A stretch of DNA of 64,000 nucleotides from contig CAKTPQ010000002.1 of NCBI GenBank assembly GCA_934591745.1, positions 1 through 64,000 of the forward strand, read 5' to 3'. Position 1 is the stretch's first letter. Each line of letters opens with the position of its first letter. The stretch comes from an uncultured Oscillospiraceae bacterium (GTDB taxonomy: Bacteria; Bacillota; Clostridia; Oscillospirales; Oscillospiraceae). The position numbers were made by a program, and so were the translations under genes. Of the stretch, positions 52,861 through 62,280 are shown in pieces. The notes below the pieces were generated by a model that did no database searches, had not been told where the DNA came from, and was given only the letters and a program-made list of their open reading frames with translations.

Positions 52861-54467
52861 ATACGGCGGGCGTTGTCCAGCTCCTGATCGGAGCCGGTAA
52901 AGATGCACACGGGCCGGATGCCCTGTCGGCGGAGGGCGGCGGCCTCCCCGGCGGCGTCCTCCACGCCCCGCCTGCCGCTGTAGCTGTGGCCGCCCAGAGG
53001 CAGCGCGCCCACGGGGATGCGCTGGTCGTCGTTGGGGCTGGCGTCCGACAGCAGCAACAGCAGCCGGTTCTCCACGGTACTGCGGCGCATGAGCCAGCCC
53101 ATGGCCCGCAGGGCCAGACCGTCCCGGTTCCATCCGGCGGCGGTGTAGTCGAAGCAGGCGTCGTTTTCCTCCGGGTGGCCGAAATCCCGGAGAATGCGCA
53201 GCACCGTGCAGCCGCTGACGGAGCAGAAAAAGCTGACCCGCACCGGGATATGGCACCGCGTCAGGCTCTCCGCAATGAGGTACGCCTGGGTGGCCAGCTT
53301 CTCCTGCTGGAGATTCTGGGAGGCGGAGCCGTCCAGCAGGATGTCCACCGACAGCTCGTCCGGCTCGTCGGGCCGGCGGCGCAGGAACACCTGCTCATCG
53401 TCCAGCGCGGCGGCCCGCCACGCCAGCGACGGCTGGAGCCGGCCCGCCCGCGCCCCTGTGCCGCCGTCGTCCTGCCGCAGCAGCAGGACGTTCTGCAGCT
53501 TCTGGGTCAGCTGGTGGAGGGCCATCTGGTTTTCCGTGAGGTGCGCCTGATAGTAGGCGCGGTTTTTGGCCCGCTGCTGGCGGAAATGCTCCGCGTCCCA
53601 CGCGGCATTGGGGCCGGGAGGATGCTCCGGCGGCGTGCCGCGGGTAAAGTGGAGGCGGCAGTTTCTGTGGGGGCCGGTACACAGCAGGTGTTCCGCCTCC
53701 GCCAGCTCCGACGGCGTCAGCATGGACACGCCGAAGCAGTCCTCTACATACCGCCGCAGGATAGGCTCCGGCGTACGGCCCTGCAAAAACGACAGCAGCC
53801 GGGGCGCCTGCCCGGCCCCGCCGCCGCTGTCGGTGTGGGACAGCGCCCGCAGGGCGTTTGGCTTGATGAACCGGATGCCGCCGCCCTTTGTCAGGGAGCG
53901 CCCGGCCCACGCCGCCCACTGACGGTCGGTGACGCTGCGCCGCGCCCGGTGGAAATATTGGTACAGCAGCTCCTCCGTCTTACGGCCCAGCGTTTGCTCA
54001 TCCCAGCCGGGGGAGAAGGCAAGCCCGTTCAGCAGGGCGGTCTGCCAGTCGTCCTCCGTGTGGGGCGCGCCCAGTATCCGGGCGGCCCAGCTGCGCCGCA
54101 GCGCCGGCATCTGCCGGGGGTCGCCGCCCTCGCCGCGTTCCGCCAGCAGACGGCGGGCGTATGCCCGCCGCAGGGCATCCAGCGCCGGACGGCGGGGCGC
54201 TTCTCTTTCATAGACAGCGTGCTCCAGCCCCAGCCAGAACACATCCGTGTACAGCCCGCCCTGGGGCTGCTGCTGAAAGGCGTGGAGCATGGGCTGGAAC
54301 CGGGAAAAGTCGTAGTCCCGGCGGGCCAGGCCCATCACCGTATTCATATACAGCTCCGGGTCGCCCTCCGCGTCGAAGGCGGCCTGCTCCGGCTGTACGT
54401 CGTAGCGCCCGGCGCCGTTCCAGATCTGGTTGACGGCCCGGCGGTTCTGTAATTCCTCCCGGTCCAT
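52770..54467 (-). CDS. VWA-domain protein partnered with MoxR ATPase
   Basis: The 565-residue protein has a C-terminal von Willebrand A domain (about 385-560) with MIDAS motif DGSAS in VDILLDGSASQ, a following conserved Thr region and LLLLSDASPNDD. The first 380 residues are helical and unrecognised. Its ATG lies at the stop of the MoxR ATPase gene, so the pair is co-translated like NorQ-NorD and CbbQ-CbbO, which remodel metal enzymes. No client enzyme is adjacent. The frame to 54578 overlaps the ATPase gene and is less likely. Confidence 0.85.
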   Translation of the reverse strand: MDREELQNRRAVNQIWNGAGRYDVQPEQAAFDAEGDPELYMNTVMGLARRDYDFSRFQPMLHAFQQQPQGGLYTDVFWLGLEHAVYEREAPRRPALDALRRAYARRLLAERGEGGDPRQMPALRRSWAARILGAPHTEDDWQTALLNGLAFSPGWDEQTLGRKTEELLYQYFHRARRSVTDRQWAAWAGRSLTKGGGIRFIKPNALRALSHTDSGGGAGQAPRLLSFLQGRTPEPILRRYVEDCFGVSMLTPSELAEAEHLLCTGPHRNCRLHFTRGTPPEHPPGPNAAWDAEHFRQQRAKNRAYYQAHLTENQMALHQLTQKLQNVLLLRQDDGGTGARAGRLQPSLAWRAAALDDEQVFLRRRPDEPDELSVDILLDGSASQNLQQEKLATQAYLIAESLTRCHIPVRVSFFCSVSGCTVLRILRDFGHPEENDACFDYTAAGWNRDGLALRAMGWLMRRSTVENRLLLLLSDASPNDDQRIPVGALPLGGHSYSGRRGVEDAAGEAAALRRQGIRPVCIFTGSDQELDNARRIYGAALERIPTAGWLADAVSRLLCAQLTRT

Positions 54468-54468
54468 A

Positions 54469-55389
54469 TTACGCTCCGAACAGCTGATTGCGGCTGAGAT
54501 CCTGCGGGATGCGGGCCCACACCGTGTCGGCGGCCAGCTGCCGCTCAAACGGCTCGAAGGCCTTGTTGATGATGCCAAGCTTCATGGCCTGTCCGGAGGG
54601 GATGCCCGTCTCCATCAGCCGCAGCGCCGCCAACAGGCCCCGGAGGTCCAGCGCCTTGGTGGAGATCTCGCCGCTGTCGCACTTCTGCCGCAGGTCGCGG
54701 AACAGCAGGGCGAACTGCTCCGCCCACTTGGCCGACAGGGCGGGGAACGTGCGGCGCAGCAGCTTCTGCAGGTCCTCCTCGGAGATCACCGGCATGTCCA
54801 GCACCGCGAAGCGGGACACCAGCGCCTCGTTAAGCTCACGGGTACCGGCGTAGCCGTAGTTCATGGTGCCGATGAAGCGGGCGGCATCGTCCAGCGTGAT
54901 GCGCTCGTAGCCCGGCACGTCGATGACCCGCCGGTGATCCAGCGTGGCGTGGAGTACAGCCAACGCCTCGTTTTTGGCCATGTTCACCTCGTCCAGCACG
55001 CCGAAGCCGCCCAGCCGTGCGCAGCGGCAGATAGGCCCCTCCCGAAACACCACCTCGCCCTTCTGCAGGGTGTCCGCGCCGATAAGAGCGGCGGCGTCCA
55101 CGTTGACGTACATGGACACATCCCACACGGGGCGGCCGAATGCGGCGGCCAGATTCTCCGCCAGTACGTTCTTGCCGGTGGCCTTCGGCCCTGCCAGCAG
55201 CAGGTGCTGGCCGCACAGCAGCGCCGCCGCCGCGCTCTCCCAGACCTCCTTGCCGTAGTAAAGGCACTGGGGCACGGGGATCCGGGCCTCCGCCTCCGGC
55301 GGCACGGGATGCGCCGCCCGGAAGTGCTGTATCTCCTCCAGCAGCGCCGGGTCGATGCCCTCGTCACGCAGCTCCTTCCAAATATCCAT
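54469..55389 (-). CDS. MoxR-family AAA ATPase (NorQ/CbbQ-like)
   Basis: This 306-residue AAA+ chaperone has Walker A AGPKATGKNVLAENLA, Walker B GFGVLDEVNMAKNEAL with VLHATLDHRR, sensor 1 FIGTMNYGYAGTRELNEALVSRF (in parts) with the arginine finger. Start MDIWKELRDEG at 55389. MoxR ATPases act with VWA partners in protein activation, often metal insertion. The pair is transcribed from a -10 TATAAT upstream, with a weak -35. It precedes the VWA gene. Confidence 0.93.
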   Translation of the reverse strand: MDIWKELRDEGIDPALLEEIQHFRAAHPVPPEAEARIPVPQCLYYGKEVWESAAAALLCGQHLLLAGPKATGKNVLAENLAAAFGRPVWDVSMYVNVDAAALIGADTLQKGEVVFREGPICRCARLGGFGVLDEVNMAKNEALAVLHATLDHRRVIDVPGYERITLDDAARFIGTMNYGYAGTRELNEALVSRFAVLDMPVISEEDLQKLLRRTFPALSAKWAEQFALLFRDLRQKCDSGEISTKALDLRGLLAALRLMETGIPSGQAMKLGIINKAFEPFERQLAADTVWARIPQDLSRNQLFGA

Positions 55390-55471
55390 CACTTCGCCCC
55401 GTTTCTCTTTTTGATGCCGTATTATACGCCCGCCGGGCGCTAAGGGCACGTTAAGGTTTCGGAAAAACGCA

Positions 55472-55508
55472 AAGGCAGAGGGCCGTCCGCCGGACGGCCC
55501 TCTGCCTT
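55472..55508. terminator. Large GC palindrome between brnQ and the MoxR gene
   Basis: An 18-bp near-perfect stem, AAGGCAGAGGGCCGTCCG with CGGACGGCCCTCTGCCTT, around one base. U tract is short. It can end brnQ on the minus strand. Confidence 0.6.
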
Positions 55509-55532
55509 AAGGGGAGAGACGGCTTTCGCCGA

Positions 55533-56849
55533 TCAGTGTTCCTCATTGGGGCGCTGGAAGACACGCTCCTCATGAGTACGGGAATGGCCGGGCAGAAGGG
55601 AGGCTGCCAGGCCGAAAACAGCGGCGGGGAGCAGCCAGCTCAGACCCAGATCATACAGGGGCAGGCTGGCCACAAAGGGGATGCGGACGCCATGGGCGGT
55701 GAGGGTGCATAGCGCGCTGGTGATCAGCGCGCCGATGACGGCGCCGCGGCTGACGCGGTCCGGCACCCTGGGCATCAGCAGGGAGATGAAGATCAGCACC
55801 AGCGTGGGGGGATAGATCACGTCCAGCACGGGGGCGGCCACGGCCACGATGCGGTCAAGGCCCAGATTGGACACCACGGCGCTGAACACGCAGATGGCGA
55901 TGACGAACGCCTTGTAGGAAACCTTGCCGCGGCACAGCTCGGCAAAGTAGGCGGCGGCGGAGCTGGTCAGGGCGATGGCGGTGGTGACGCAGGCCAGGCC
56001 CACCACCACGCCGAACAGGATCATGCCAACCTTGCCCATCAGGGCCTCCACGATGGCCATGATCAGCTGGGCGCGGCCGATAGCGCCGGTGTACTGGGCG
56101 GATACGGTGGCGCCCAGATAGGCAAGGCCCATGTACACGGCCAGCAGCAGGACACCGGCCAGTACGGCGGCGCCGCTGACGACGCGGAACTGCTTTTTGC
56201 CGCTGTCGTAGCCCTTGGCGGTGACGCTCTGCAGCACGATGATGCCAAAGGGCAGCGCGGCCAGGGCGTCCATGGTCTGGTAGCCGGCCTTGATGCCGGT
56301 GACGGCCACATTGGCGATCTGGGGCAGGGCGGTGATCTCACCCAGCGGGGTGACGATACCCTTGACGATGATGGCGAACAGACCCAGCAGCAGCAGCGGC
56401 GTCAGGACCTTGCCCACGATATCCACCACAGCGGATTCCTTGATGCACAGAGCCAAGATCACCGCGAAAAACAGCACGGAAAACAGCACCGGGGACACGC
56501 CGGACAGGTTGGGGGCAATGGCCATCTCGAAGGTGGTGGCGGAGGTGCGGGGGATGGCCACCATGGGGCCGATGCACAGGATAATGGCGCACATCAGGAT
56601 CTCGGAGGGCACCTTGCCCACCCGGAGAGTCACAGCCTCGCTGCTGCCCACGCGCAGCAGGGCGAACATGCCCAGCAGCGCCAGACCGATGTCGGCGATG
56701 AAGTAGGCGGAGAAGCCCCCCAGCCACTGAGGCCCGGCCTCCATGCCCAGATAGGGCGGGAAGATCACGTTGCCGGCGCCGAAAAACATGGAAAACAGCG
56801 CAAAGCCCACGACGATGATATCCCGGATGGTGTTGTTTCTCTTCTGCAT
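55533..56849 (-). CDS. brnQ: Branched-chain amino acid:cation symporter BrnQ
   Basis: This 438-residue membrane protein of the LIVCS family imports leucine, isoleucine and valine with Na+ or H+. It has about 12 helices, with the conserved start VVGFALFSMFFGAGNVIFPP, IADIGLALLGMFAL and LYMGLAYLGATV. The ATG at 56849 follows AAAAGGA. It is divergent from a LysR gene whose promoter lies back to back. Imported branched amino acids could feed the keto-acid oxidoreductase and butyrate kinase encoded at 31-36 kb after transamination. Confidence 0.95.
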   Translation of the reverse strand: MQKRNNTIRDIIVVGFALFSMFFGAGNVIFPPYLGMEAGPQWLGGFSAYFIADIGLALLGMFALLRVGSSEAVTLRVGKVPSEILMCAIILCIGPMVAIPRTSATTFEMAIAPNLSGVSPVLFSVLFFAVILALCIKESAVVDIVGKVLTPLLLLGLFAIIVKGIVTPLGEITALPQIANVAVTGIKAGYQTMDALAALPFGIIVLQSVTAKGYDSGKKQFRVVSGAAVLAGVLLLAVYMGLAYLGATVSAQYTGAIGRAQLIMAIVEALMGKVGMILFGVVVGLACVTTAIALTSSAAAYFAELCRGKVSYKAFVIAICVFSAVVSNLGLDRIVAVAAPVLDVIYPPTLVLIFISLLMPRVPDRVSRGAVIGALITSALCTLTAHGVRIPFVASLPLYDLGLSWLLPAAVFGLAASLLPGHSRTHEERVFQRPNEEH

Positions 56850-56906
56850 AATTCCTTTTCTCCTCTTTGTTCCAAGTTTTGCTGGACACTGGTCATGCAA
56901 AACATG

Positions 56907-56935
56907 AATATAGGGTAACATTTTTTTCATGGCAA
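56907..56935 (-). promoter_or_regulatory. Promoter of brnQ
   Basis: On the minus strand TTGCCA, 17 bp, TATATT. Confidence 0.7.
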
Positions 56936-57036
56936 TGGAATTGAGCGTTATTGATGGGGGCATGAAAAAAACTGATGGCGCGAAAAATATTCACGAGAAA
57001 TTGGATAAAATCGGCAGGGAATTGACAAAAATCCTG

Positions 57037-57065
57037 TTGAAAACGTCTCTGCGTTGTGATATATT
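57037..57065 (+). promoter_or_regulatory. Promoter of the LysR gene at 57115
   Basis: TTGAAA, 17 bp, TATATT, 50 bp before the ATG. The brnQ promoter is about 100 bp away in the other direction. Confidence 0.7.
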
Positions 57066-57114
57066 GGAAAATACCTCTAAAATTATTGTGCAAAATGTCG
57101 AAAGTGAGGTTCCT

Positions 57115-57981
57115 ATGGATGATAGTAAGCTGCGGGCGCTGCTGACAGCCGTACAGTGCGGCAGCTTTGGAAAGGCCGCTGCGCAGTTGGGATATACCCA
57201 GTCGGCCATGACCCATCTTGTCAGCAAGCTGGAGGCGGAGCTGGGCTGCACGCTGCTGCTGCGCAGCAGCAAGGGCGTCCGTCTGTCGGAGGAGGGGGAG
57301 CATCTGCTGCCCTATATCCAAAGCGTTATCGACGCCTGCGATACCCTGCGGCGGGAGGCGGAGGAGCAGGGGCAGGTCTACGGACGCGCCCTGCGCATCG
57401 GCTGCTTTGCCAGCATCGCCCGGGCCAGGCTGCCGGAGCTGCTGCGGAAGTTCCGCAAGCAGCACCCGGAGATCAAGGTGGACGTGCTGGTGCAGGGCAA
57501 CGAGCTGGCCGCCGCACTGGAGGAGGACCGCATCCAGCTGGCCATTGTGGACGAGGTCTGCGCCCGCGGCTTCCAGTGGACGCCGCTGACAGACGCGCCG
57601 CTGGTGGCGGTGACGCCGCCGGACTTCCCGTGGCGGGAGGATACCATCTCTCTGGCCCGCCTGCTGCAGGAGCCGTTCCTGTCCAGCCCCGAGCAGTATG
57701 TGGAGCAGTACCTGCCCGCGGACACTCCCCGGCTGGAGGTGACGGCCTCCGATGACGGGGCCATACTGTCCATGGTGGCGGGGGGCCTTGGCGTATCGGT
57801 GCTGTCCGCTTTCTCACTGGCGGGGTACGAGAATCAGGTAAAGGTCATTCCGCTGGATCAGCCGCTGTCCCGGCGGCTGGGCGTGGCGGTAAAGGCCATG
57901 CCGGCGGCCAACTCCCCGGCAAGACTGTTCCTGTCGTTCCTGAAGCGGCAGTATCAGGGCGCGCTGCCCGAAGCAAAGTGA
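57115..57981 (+). CDS. LysR-family transcriptional regulator
   Basis: This 288-residue regulator has the N-terminal HTH (about 1-60, FGKAAAQLGYTQSAMTHLVSKLEAEL, split) and effector domain (about 90-285, RIGCFASIARARLPELLRKF, IQLAIVDEVC). MDDSKLRALL at 57115 is the family-like start; the longer frame to 56929 covers the promoter. Divergent from brnQ, so it likely controls it. The sequence resembles the LysR at 30203 (both have LRIG(C/S)(F/Y) and similar length), hinting at paralogues. Confidence 0.92.
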   Translation: MDDSKLRALLTAVQCGSFGKAAAQLGYTQSAMTHLVSKLEAELGCTLLLRSSKGVRLSEEGEHLLPYIQSVIDACDTLRREAEEQGQVYGRALRIGCFASIARARLPELLRKFRKQHPEIKVDVLVQGNELAAALEEDRIQLAIVDEVCARGFQWTPLTDAPLVAVTPPDFPWREDTISLARLLQEPFLSSPEQYVEQYLPADTPRLEVTASDDGAILSMVAGGLGVSVLSAFSLAGYENQVKVIPLDQPLSRRLGVAVKAMPAANSPARLFLSFLKRQYQGALPEAK

Positions 57982-58021
57982 AAAAGAGCCGTCCCCGGCA
58001 CAGCCGGGGGCGGCTCTTTTT
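57981..58021. terminator. Bidirectional terminator
   Basis: AAAAAGAGCCGTCCCCGGC, loop ACA, GCCGGGGGCGGCTCTTTTT, with one bulge. It serves the convergent LysR and M20 hydrolase genes. Confidence 0.9.
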
Positions 58022-58031
58022 GTTGTGGGAT

Positions 58032-59465
58032 TCAGTCCAGCGGCGCCGGAACGGCGTCGGCGGGGATGGGGCAGGTATAGCCCCCGGCGGTGCGCTTGAG
58101 GAACTCCTCTCTGGCCTGGGCCAGCAGCTCCGGCTGCTCCATTAGGTCGATGGCGGCGGCGCACAGCACCTTGCCGGCATGGACGGTGGCCTTGTGGGCC
58201 ATGGGCGTCTTGTTGCAGGACACCACCTGCCAGCTGTGGCAGGGCACATGGTTGGGCCATACCGCCACATGGATCTGGGCCGTAGGGCACTGATAGCTGA
58301 CGTCGCCCACGTCGGTGGAACCGGCGTTGAAGGCGGGACCCTGATACAGCGGCATCAGGAAGTCGTTGAAGTGGCCGGTCTGCATGGCCTTCACCTTCTC
58401 GGCGAAGGCGGGATCGTTCTCCGCGCCCACGCCGCCGGGGACGTCCCGGCCCTGGTAGGTGGCGGACAGCGCCTCCATGAAGGCGTGCTCCTCCGCCGTG
58501 CAGGACGGCACCCCCAGCTGGGCAAAGTTGTCGTACAGCACCTTCTCCAGCGCGTGGTTGCACACGGTGTCGGACAGGCCGTCCACGAAGCGGCGCTCAA
58601 TGGTGGTGTCCGTCATCAGCGCGGCGCCCTGGGCGATCTTATCCACCCGCTGGTGCAGGGCCATGCAGTCCTTGACGAAATTGGAGCGGATCATGTACAG
58701 GACGCTGGCCTGGTGCTGCACCACATTGGGGCTGGCGCCGCCGGCGTCCAGAATGGAGTAGTGTACCCTGGCGTCACGGGGCATGTGTTCCCGCAGAAAC
58801 TGGACGCCCACGTTCATCAGCTCCACGGCGTCCAGGGCGCTGCGCCCCCGCTCTGGTGCGGTGGACGCTTGGGACGCCAGCCCGTGGAACGTGTAGACCA
58901 TCTGGATGCAGGAGTTGGTGGAGCCGGTGGTCACCTCGCTGCTGTCGCCGGGGTGCCAGGTCAGCGCCGCGTCCAGCCCGTACCACAGGCCCTCCCGGGC
59001 CATGTAGGCTTTGGAGGCCACGCCCTCCTCACCGGGGCAGCCGTACAGGATAACGGTGCCGCTTTTGCCGGTCTGGGCCAGATACTGCTTCAGGCCGATG
59101 GCGGCGGCCATGGCCCCGGCACCCAGCAGATTGTGGCCGCAGCCGTGACCGCTGCCGCCCTTCACCAGCTCGTGGTACTCGGTGCTGCCGGCTGCCTGCG
59201 AAAGGCCCGACAGGGCGTCGTACTCCGCCAGCAGGCCGATGACCGGTTTACCGCTGCCATAGGAGGCGGAAAAGGCGGTGGGAATGCCGCAGATGCCCTC
59301 CTCCACCTGAAAGCCCTCGGCCTTCAGCGCCTTGACGAACAGGGCGGCGGACTTCACCTCCTGCATGGACAGCTCGGCGTAGTCCCAGACGGCGTCCGCC
59401 ACCTCTGCGATCAGCTCCTTCTTATCATCAATGGCGGCCAGCGCCGCCTTTTTTGTTTCGTTCAT
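58032..59465 (-). CDS. M20-family amidohydrolase (AbgB-like)
   Basis: This 477-residue metallopeptidase-like hydrolase is of the AbgB group (p-aminobenzoyl-glutamate hydrolase subunit). Metal ligands are in GLLAEYDAL, GHGCGHNLLGA (residues about 113-123) and CPGEEG; NAGSTDVGDVSYQCPT and the C-terminal VHAGKVLCAAAIDLM follow. AbgB-like enzymes cleave N-acyl amino acids or dipeptides. AAGGAG precedes the ATG at 59465. It is the last gene of the amino acid ABC operon, so the imported substrate may be an acylated amino acid or dipeptide. Confidence 0.9.
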   Translation of the reverse strand: MNETKKAALAAIDDKKELIAEVADAVWDYAELSMQEVKSAALFVKALKAEGFQVEEGICGIPTAFSASYGSGKPVIGLLAEYDALSGLSQAAGSTEYHELVKGGSGHGCGHNLLGAGAMAAAIGLKQYLAQTGKSGTVILYGCPGEEGVASKAYMAREGLWYGLDAALTWHPGDSSEVTTGSTNSCIQMVYTFHGLASQASTAPERGRSALDAVELMNVGVQFLREHMPRDARVHYSILDAGGASPNVVQHQASVLYMIRSNFVKDCMALHQRVDKIAQGAALMTDTTIERRFVDGLSDTVCNHALEKVLYDNFAQLGVPSCTAEEHAFMEALSATYQGRDVPGGVGAENDPAFAEKVKAMQTGHFNDFLMPLYQGPAFNAGSTDVGDVSYQCPTAQIHVAVWPNHVPCHSWQVVSCNKTPMAHKATVHAGKVLCAAAIDLMEQPELLAQAREEFLKRTAGGYTCPIPADAVPAPLD

Positions 59466-59479
59466 CGTCTGCTCCTTTT

Positions 59480-60220
59480 TCACAGCACTTTCTTCAGGAA
59501 ATCCTGAAGCCGGGGACTCTGAGGATGGTCGAAAATATCTGACGGTGCGCCCTGCTCGGCGATCCGGCCGGCGTCCATGAACAGCACGCGGCTGCCCACC
59601 TCCCGGGCGAAGGCCATCTCGTGGGTCACCACCACCATGGTCATGCCGGACTGTGCCAGCTCCTTCATGACCTCCAGCACCTCGCCCACCATTTCCGGGT
59701 CCAGTGCGGAGGTAGGCTCGTCGAACAGCATGACCTCCGGCTCCATGGCCAGCGCACGGACGATGGCCACACGCTGCTTCTGCCCGCCGGACAGCTGGGC
59801 CGGCCAGTCGTGGGCGCGGTCGGCAAGCCCCACCCGCTGCAGGAGGGCCATGGCCTTTTCCTCCGCCTCCGCCCTGGGCTGCTTCTTGATCTTGATGGGC
59901 GCCATGGTCAGGTTGTCCAGCACTGTTTTGTTGGGGAACAGGTTGAAATGCTGGAACACCATGCCCATCTTCTGCCGGTGCAGGGGCAGGTCCACCTTTT
60001 TGCCGGTGATGTCCACGCCGTCGAAGATGATGGAGCCGGACGTGGGCGTTTCCAAGAGGTTCAGGCTCCGCAGGAACGTGCTCTTGCCGCCGCCGGAGGG
60101 GCCGATGACGGCCATGACGTCGCCCTTGCAGATGTCCACGGTCACGCCGTCCAGTGCCTTGACGTCACCGCCATTGTAGTATTTTTTCAGGTCATGTACC
60201 TGAATGAGTGCCTGTGCCAT
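59480..60220 (-). CDS. Polar amino acid ABC transporter ATP-binding protein (GlnQ type)
   Basis: This 246-residue ATPase has Walker [15 protein letters not shown], signature [15 protein letters not shown], Walker [16 protein letters not shown] and [25 protein letters not shown] is the GlnQ/HisP Q-loop region. It overlaps the permease stop by 1 bp. With the permease and binding lipoprotein it forms a PAAT-family importer (arginine, lysine, glutamine or cystine). Confidence 0.95.
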   Translation of the reverse strand: MAQALIQVHDLKKYYNGGDVKALDGVTVDICKGDVMAVIGPSGGGKSTFLRSLNLLETPTSGSIIFDGVDITGKKVDLPLHRQKMGMVFQHFNLFPNKTVLDNLTMAPIKIKKQPRAEAEEKAMALLQRVGLADRAHDWPAQLSGGQKQRVAIVRALAMEPEVMLFDEPTSALDPEMVGEVLEVMKELAQSGMTMVVVTHEMAFAREVGSRVLFMDAGRIAEQGAPSDIFDHPQSPRLQDFLKKVL

Positions 60221-60951
60221 CAGATCTGCACCTCCCGCTGCTGCTTGCGTTTGCGTTCATAGCCGCTGTGCCGGTCGGCCCGCTGCATCCTCCGCTCAAA
60301 GTGGCCGAATACCTTGCTGAGGATAAACGTCATCAGGAAATAGATGATGCCCACGATCATCAGCGGCTCGATGGGCAGGTAGGTGGGGCCCTTGACCACC
60401 AGGTACTGGGTCATCAGGTCGCCGATGAAAAACGTGGAGCCAAGGGACGTGTCCTTGACGATCATGATAAACTCGTTGCCCAGCGCTGGCAGGATGTTTT
60501 TCACCGCCTGGGGCACCACCACGAACCACATGGCCCTGCTCTCGCTGAAGCCGAGACTCAGAGCGGCCTCCTTCTGGCCGGGGTCCACCGCCTGGATGCC
60601 GGAACGGATGACCTCCGACACATAGGCGGCGCTGTTGCAGATCAGGGCGATGGCGATGCAGAGGAATTTTTGCTTCGTCAGGGCGGGGACCAGCATGGGC
60701 AGGCCGAAATAGAAGAAGTACAGCTGCAGCAGCATGGGCGTGCCGCGGATGATCTCGATGTAGATAGTGGAGAGCCACCGCAGCGGCGGTATCTTCGACA
60801 TCTTCATCAGCGCCAGTACAGAGGCAAACACCGCGCCGAAGGCCACGGTGATGGCCGCCAGTGCCAGTGTGTACTCCGCGCCGTCGATGAGGAACTTGTC
60901 CCAGTATTTCAGGAACAGCGCGGCCATCTTTTCAAAGTCGATGAATTTCAT
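60220..60951 (-). CDS. Polar amino acid ABC transporter permease (GlnP type)
   Basis: This 243-residue permease has five to six helices with the HisMQ/GlnP features: [26 protein letters not shown] first helix, [21 protein letters not shown], and the EAA loop [28 protein letters not shown] in two parts. It is second in the operon, 77 bp after the binding-protein gene; a strong hairpin lies in the gap. Confidence 0.95.
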   Translation of the reverse strand: MKFIDFEKMAALFLKYWDKFLIDGAEYTLALAAITVAFGAVFASVLALMKMSKIPPLRWLSTIYIEIIRGTPMLLQLYFFYFGLPMLVPALTKQKFLCIAIALICNSAAYVSEVIRSGIQAVDPGQKEAALSLGFSESRAMWFVVVPQAVKNILPALGNEFIMIVKDTSLGSTFFIGDLMTQYLVVKGPTYLPIEPLMIVGIIYFLMTFILSKVFGHFERRMQRADRHSGYERKRKQQREVQI

Positions 60952-60977
60952 GATCGTTCTCCCTTAGTTTCAGGAAT

Positions 60978-61010
60978 CGGCGGCGGATACAAGGGGTGTA
61001 TCCGCCGCCG
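60978..61010 (-). terminator. Stem-loop between binding-protein and permease genes
   Basis: CGGCGGCGGATACA and TGTATCCGCCGCCG form a 14-bp stem without a U tract. Such hairpins often protect the binding-protein mRNA or reduce downstream expression. Confidence 0.55.
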
Positions 61011-61028
61011 GTCATATCGGTGCGGGAC

Positions 61029-61925
61029 TCAGCCCAGTGTCAGCTCCTGTGCGTTCTCGCTCTTGCCCAGCTCCACGGCGTCCTTGTACCAGCCATCGTA
61101 GAGGTTGGCGTCCTTGGCCTGTGCCAGAATGGCGTTCACCGCATCCAGCAGCTCTGTCTCGCCCTTCTGCATCATGATGACGTTGGCGGAGTACTCGGCC
61201 TTCACATCGAACTCCCAGGTGCAGATGGCCAGATCGGGGTTGGCGTCGATGATCATTTCCGCGTTGCCGTAGGCCACGGCCAGCGCCTCGATGTTGCCGC
61301 TCTTCAGCTCCATGACGCCCACGGTGATGTCACCGATGGCGATGGGGTTTGCGTCCGTCAGCTGCTCGGTGACCAGCTGCATCTGCAAGGAGGCGTTCTG
61401 GGCGCCCACGTCCTGACCAGCCAGATCCTCGGGAGAGGTGTACTTGTCGGCGTTCTCCTTCTTGATCAGCAGGGCCTGTCTCGTCTCGTTCTCACCGGCG
61501 TAGTAGTAGTCGCTGAGCTCGTAGTTCTGGGCTCTCTCCTCCGTCCAGGAGTAGCCGGAGATGCTCATAGGCACGGAGCCGGTGTATACGGCGGTCTGAC
61601 TGGCGTCAAAGCCCATCGGCTCGATGACCAGCTCCACGCCCAGGTTCTCGGCGATGTACTTGGCCAGCGTGATGTCAAAGCCCACATACTGATCCTGACC
61701 GGTCTTGGAGGAGTCCACGAACTCCATGGGGGAAAAGTCGGGGCTGAGAGCTACGGTCAGCACGCCGTCGGCCTTGATCTTCTCCAGCGCGTTGGCCGGC
61801 TCGGTCACAGCAGCGTCTCCGCCGGCGGCATCACCGTCCGTATTGTTGGTCTCGGGTTTGGCGCCGCAGGCCATCAGGCCCATCGTCATGACCAGCGCCA
61901 GCAGCATCGCAAACAGTTTCTTCAT
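61029..61925 (-). CDS. Polar amino acid ABC transporter substrate-binding lipoprotein
   Basis: This 298-residue lipoprotein has a lipobox (MGLMACGAK) and the family-3 solute-binding fold: LTVALSPDFSPMEFVDSSK, YVGFDITLAKYIAENLG, EDLAGQDVGAQNASLQ and the C-terminal LDAVNAILAQAKDANLYD. Amino acid ligand residues cannot be read with certainty. It begins the operon. A perfect palindrome with two overlapping ARG-box-like sequences lies upstream of its -35, so arginine or a related amino acid is a good guess. Confidence 0.93.
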   Translation of the reverse strand: MKKLFAMLLALVMTMGLMACGAKPETNNTDGDAAGGDAAVTEPANALEKIKADGVLTVALSPDFSPMEFVDSSKTGQDQYVGFDITLAKYIAENLGVELVIEPMGFDASQTAVYTGSVPMSISGYSWTEERAQNYELSDYYYAGENETRQALLIKKENADKYTSPEDLAGQDVGAQNASLQMQLVTEQLTDANPIAIGDITVGVMELKSGNIEALAVAYGNAEMIIDANPDLAICTWEFDVKAEYSANVIMMQKGETELLDAVNAILAQAKDANLYDGWYKDAVELGKSENAQELTLG

Positions 61926-62004
61926 GGTTCTTCCATCCTTTCTGTGTTGTCGCTCCCGTGGGAGCTTTGGTGTTTCGGGAGCGTGTCTCTCGTTTATGTT
62001 GCAT

Positions 62005-62033
62005 ACTTTACCGCCGTATATTCACAAAGTCAA
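62005..62033 (-). promoter_or_regulatory. Promoter of the polar amino acid ABC operon
   Basis: On the minus strand TTGACT, 17 bp, TAAAGT. The palindrome lies 4 bp upstream of its -35. Confidence 0.7.
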
Positions 62034-62037
62034 GGGA

Positions 62038-62071
62038 AAAATTGTATAATTATGCATAATTATACAATTTT
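62038..62071. promoter_or_regulatory. Perfect 34-bp palindrome, candidate ArgR operator
   Basis: All 17 base pairs on either side of the centre are complementary. The core holds TGTATAATTATGCA and TGCATAATTATACA overlapping by TGCA; each resembles the ARG box of ArgR/AhrC regulators. It lies 4 bp upstream of the -35 of the ABC operon. Confidence 0.6.
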
Positions 62072-62280
62072 GTGGAATATACTTACATGATGCCCTGCGG
62101 GAAAGCCTCCTGTCGTGCAATTTGACAAGTGCCGGAAAACGGCTGTCCACCGGAGGGATAACGGCTGCTTACCGCGCCGCAAAACCGTATAATATGTATC
62201 GTGGGATGCTCCGCGCTTTAAATGATTAAATTATCCAAAGCAAGGGTCCGAAGCCTGGGAAATTGTGTGGAAAACGGCGA
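62072..62280. other. Intergenic stretch with no supported feature
   Basis: Nothing firm was seen here. It contains one isolated TATAAT (near 62194) without a convincing -35 and no open frame with a ribosome site. Confidence 0.5.
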
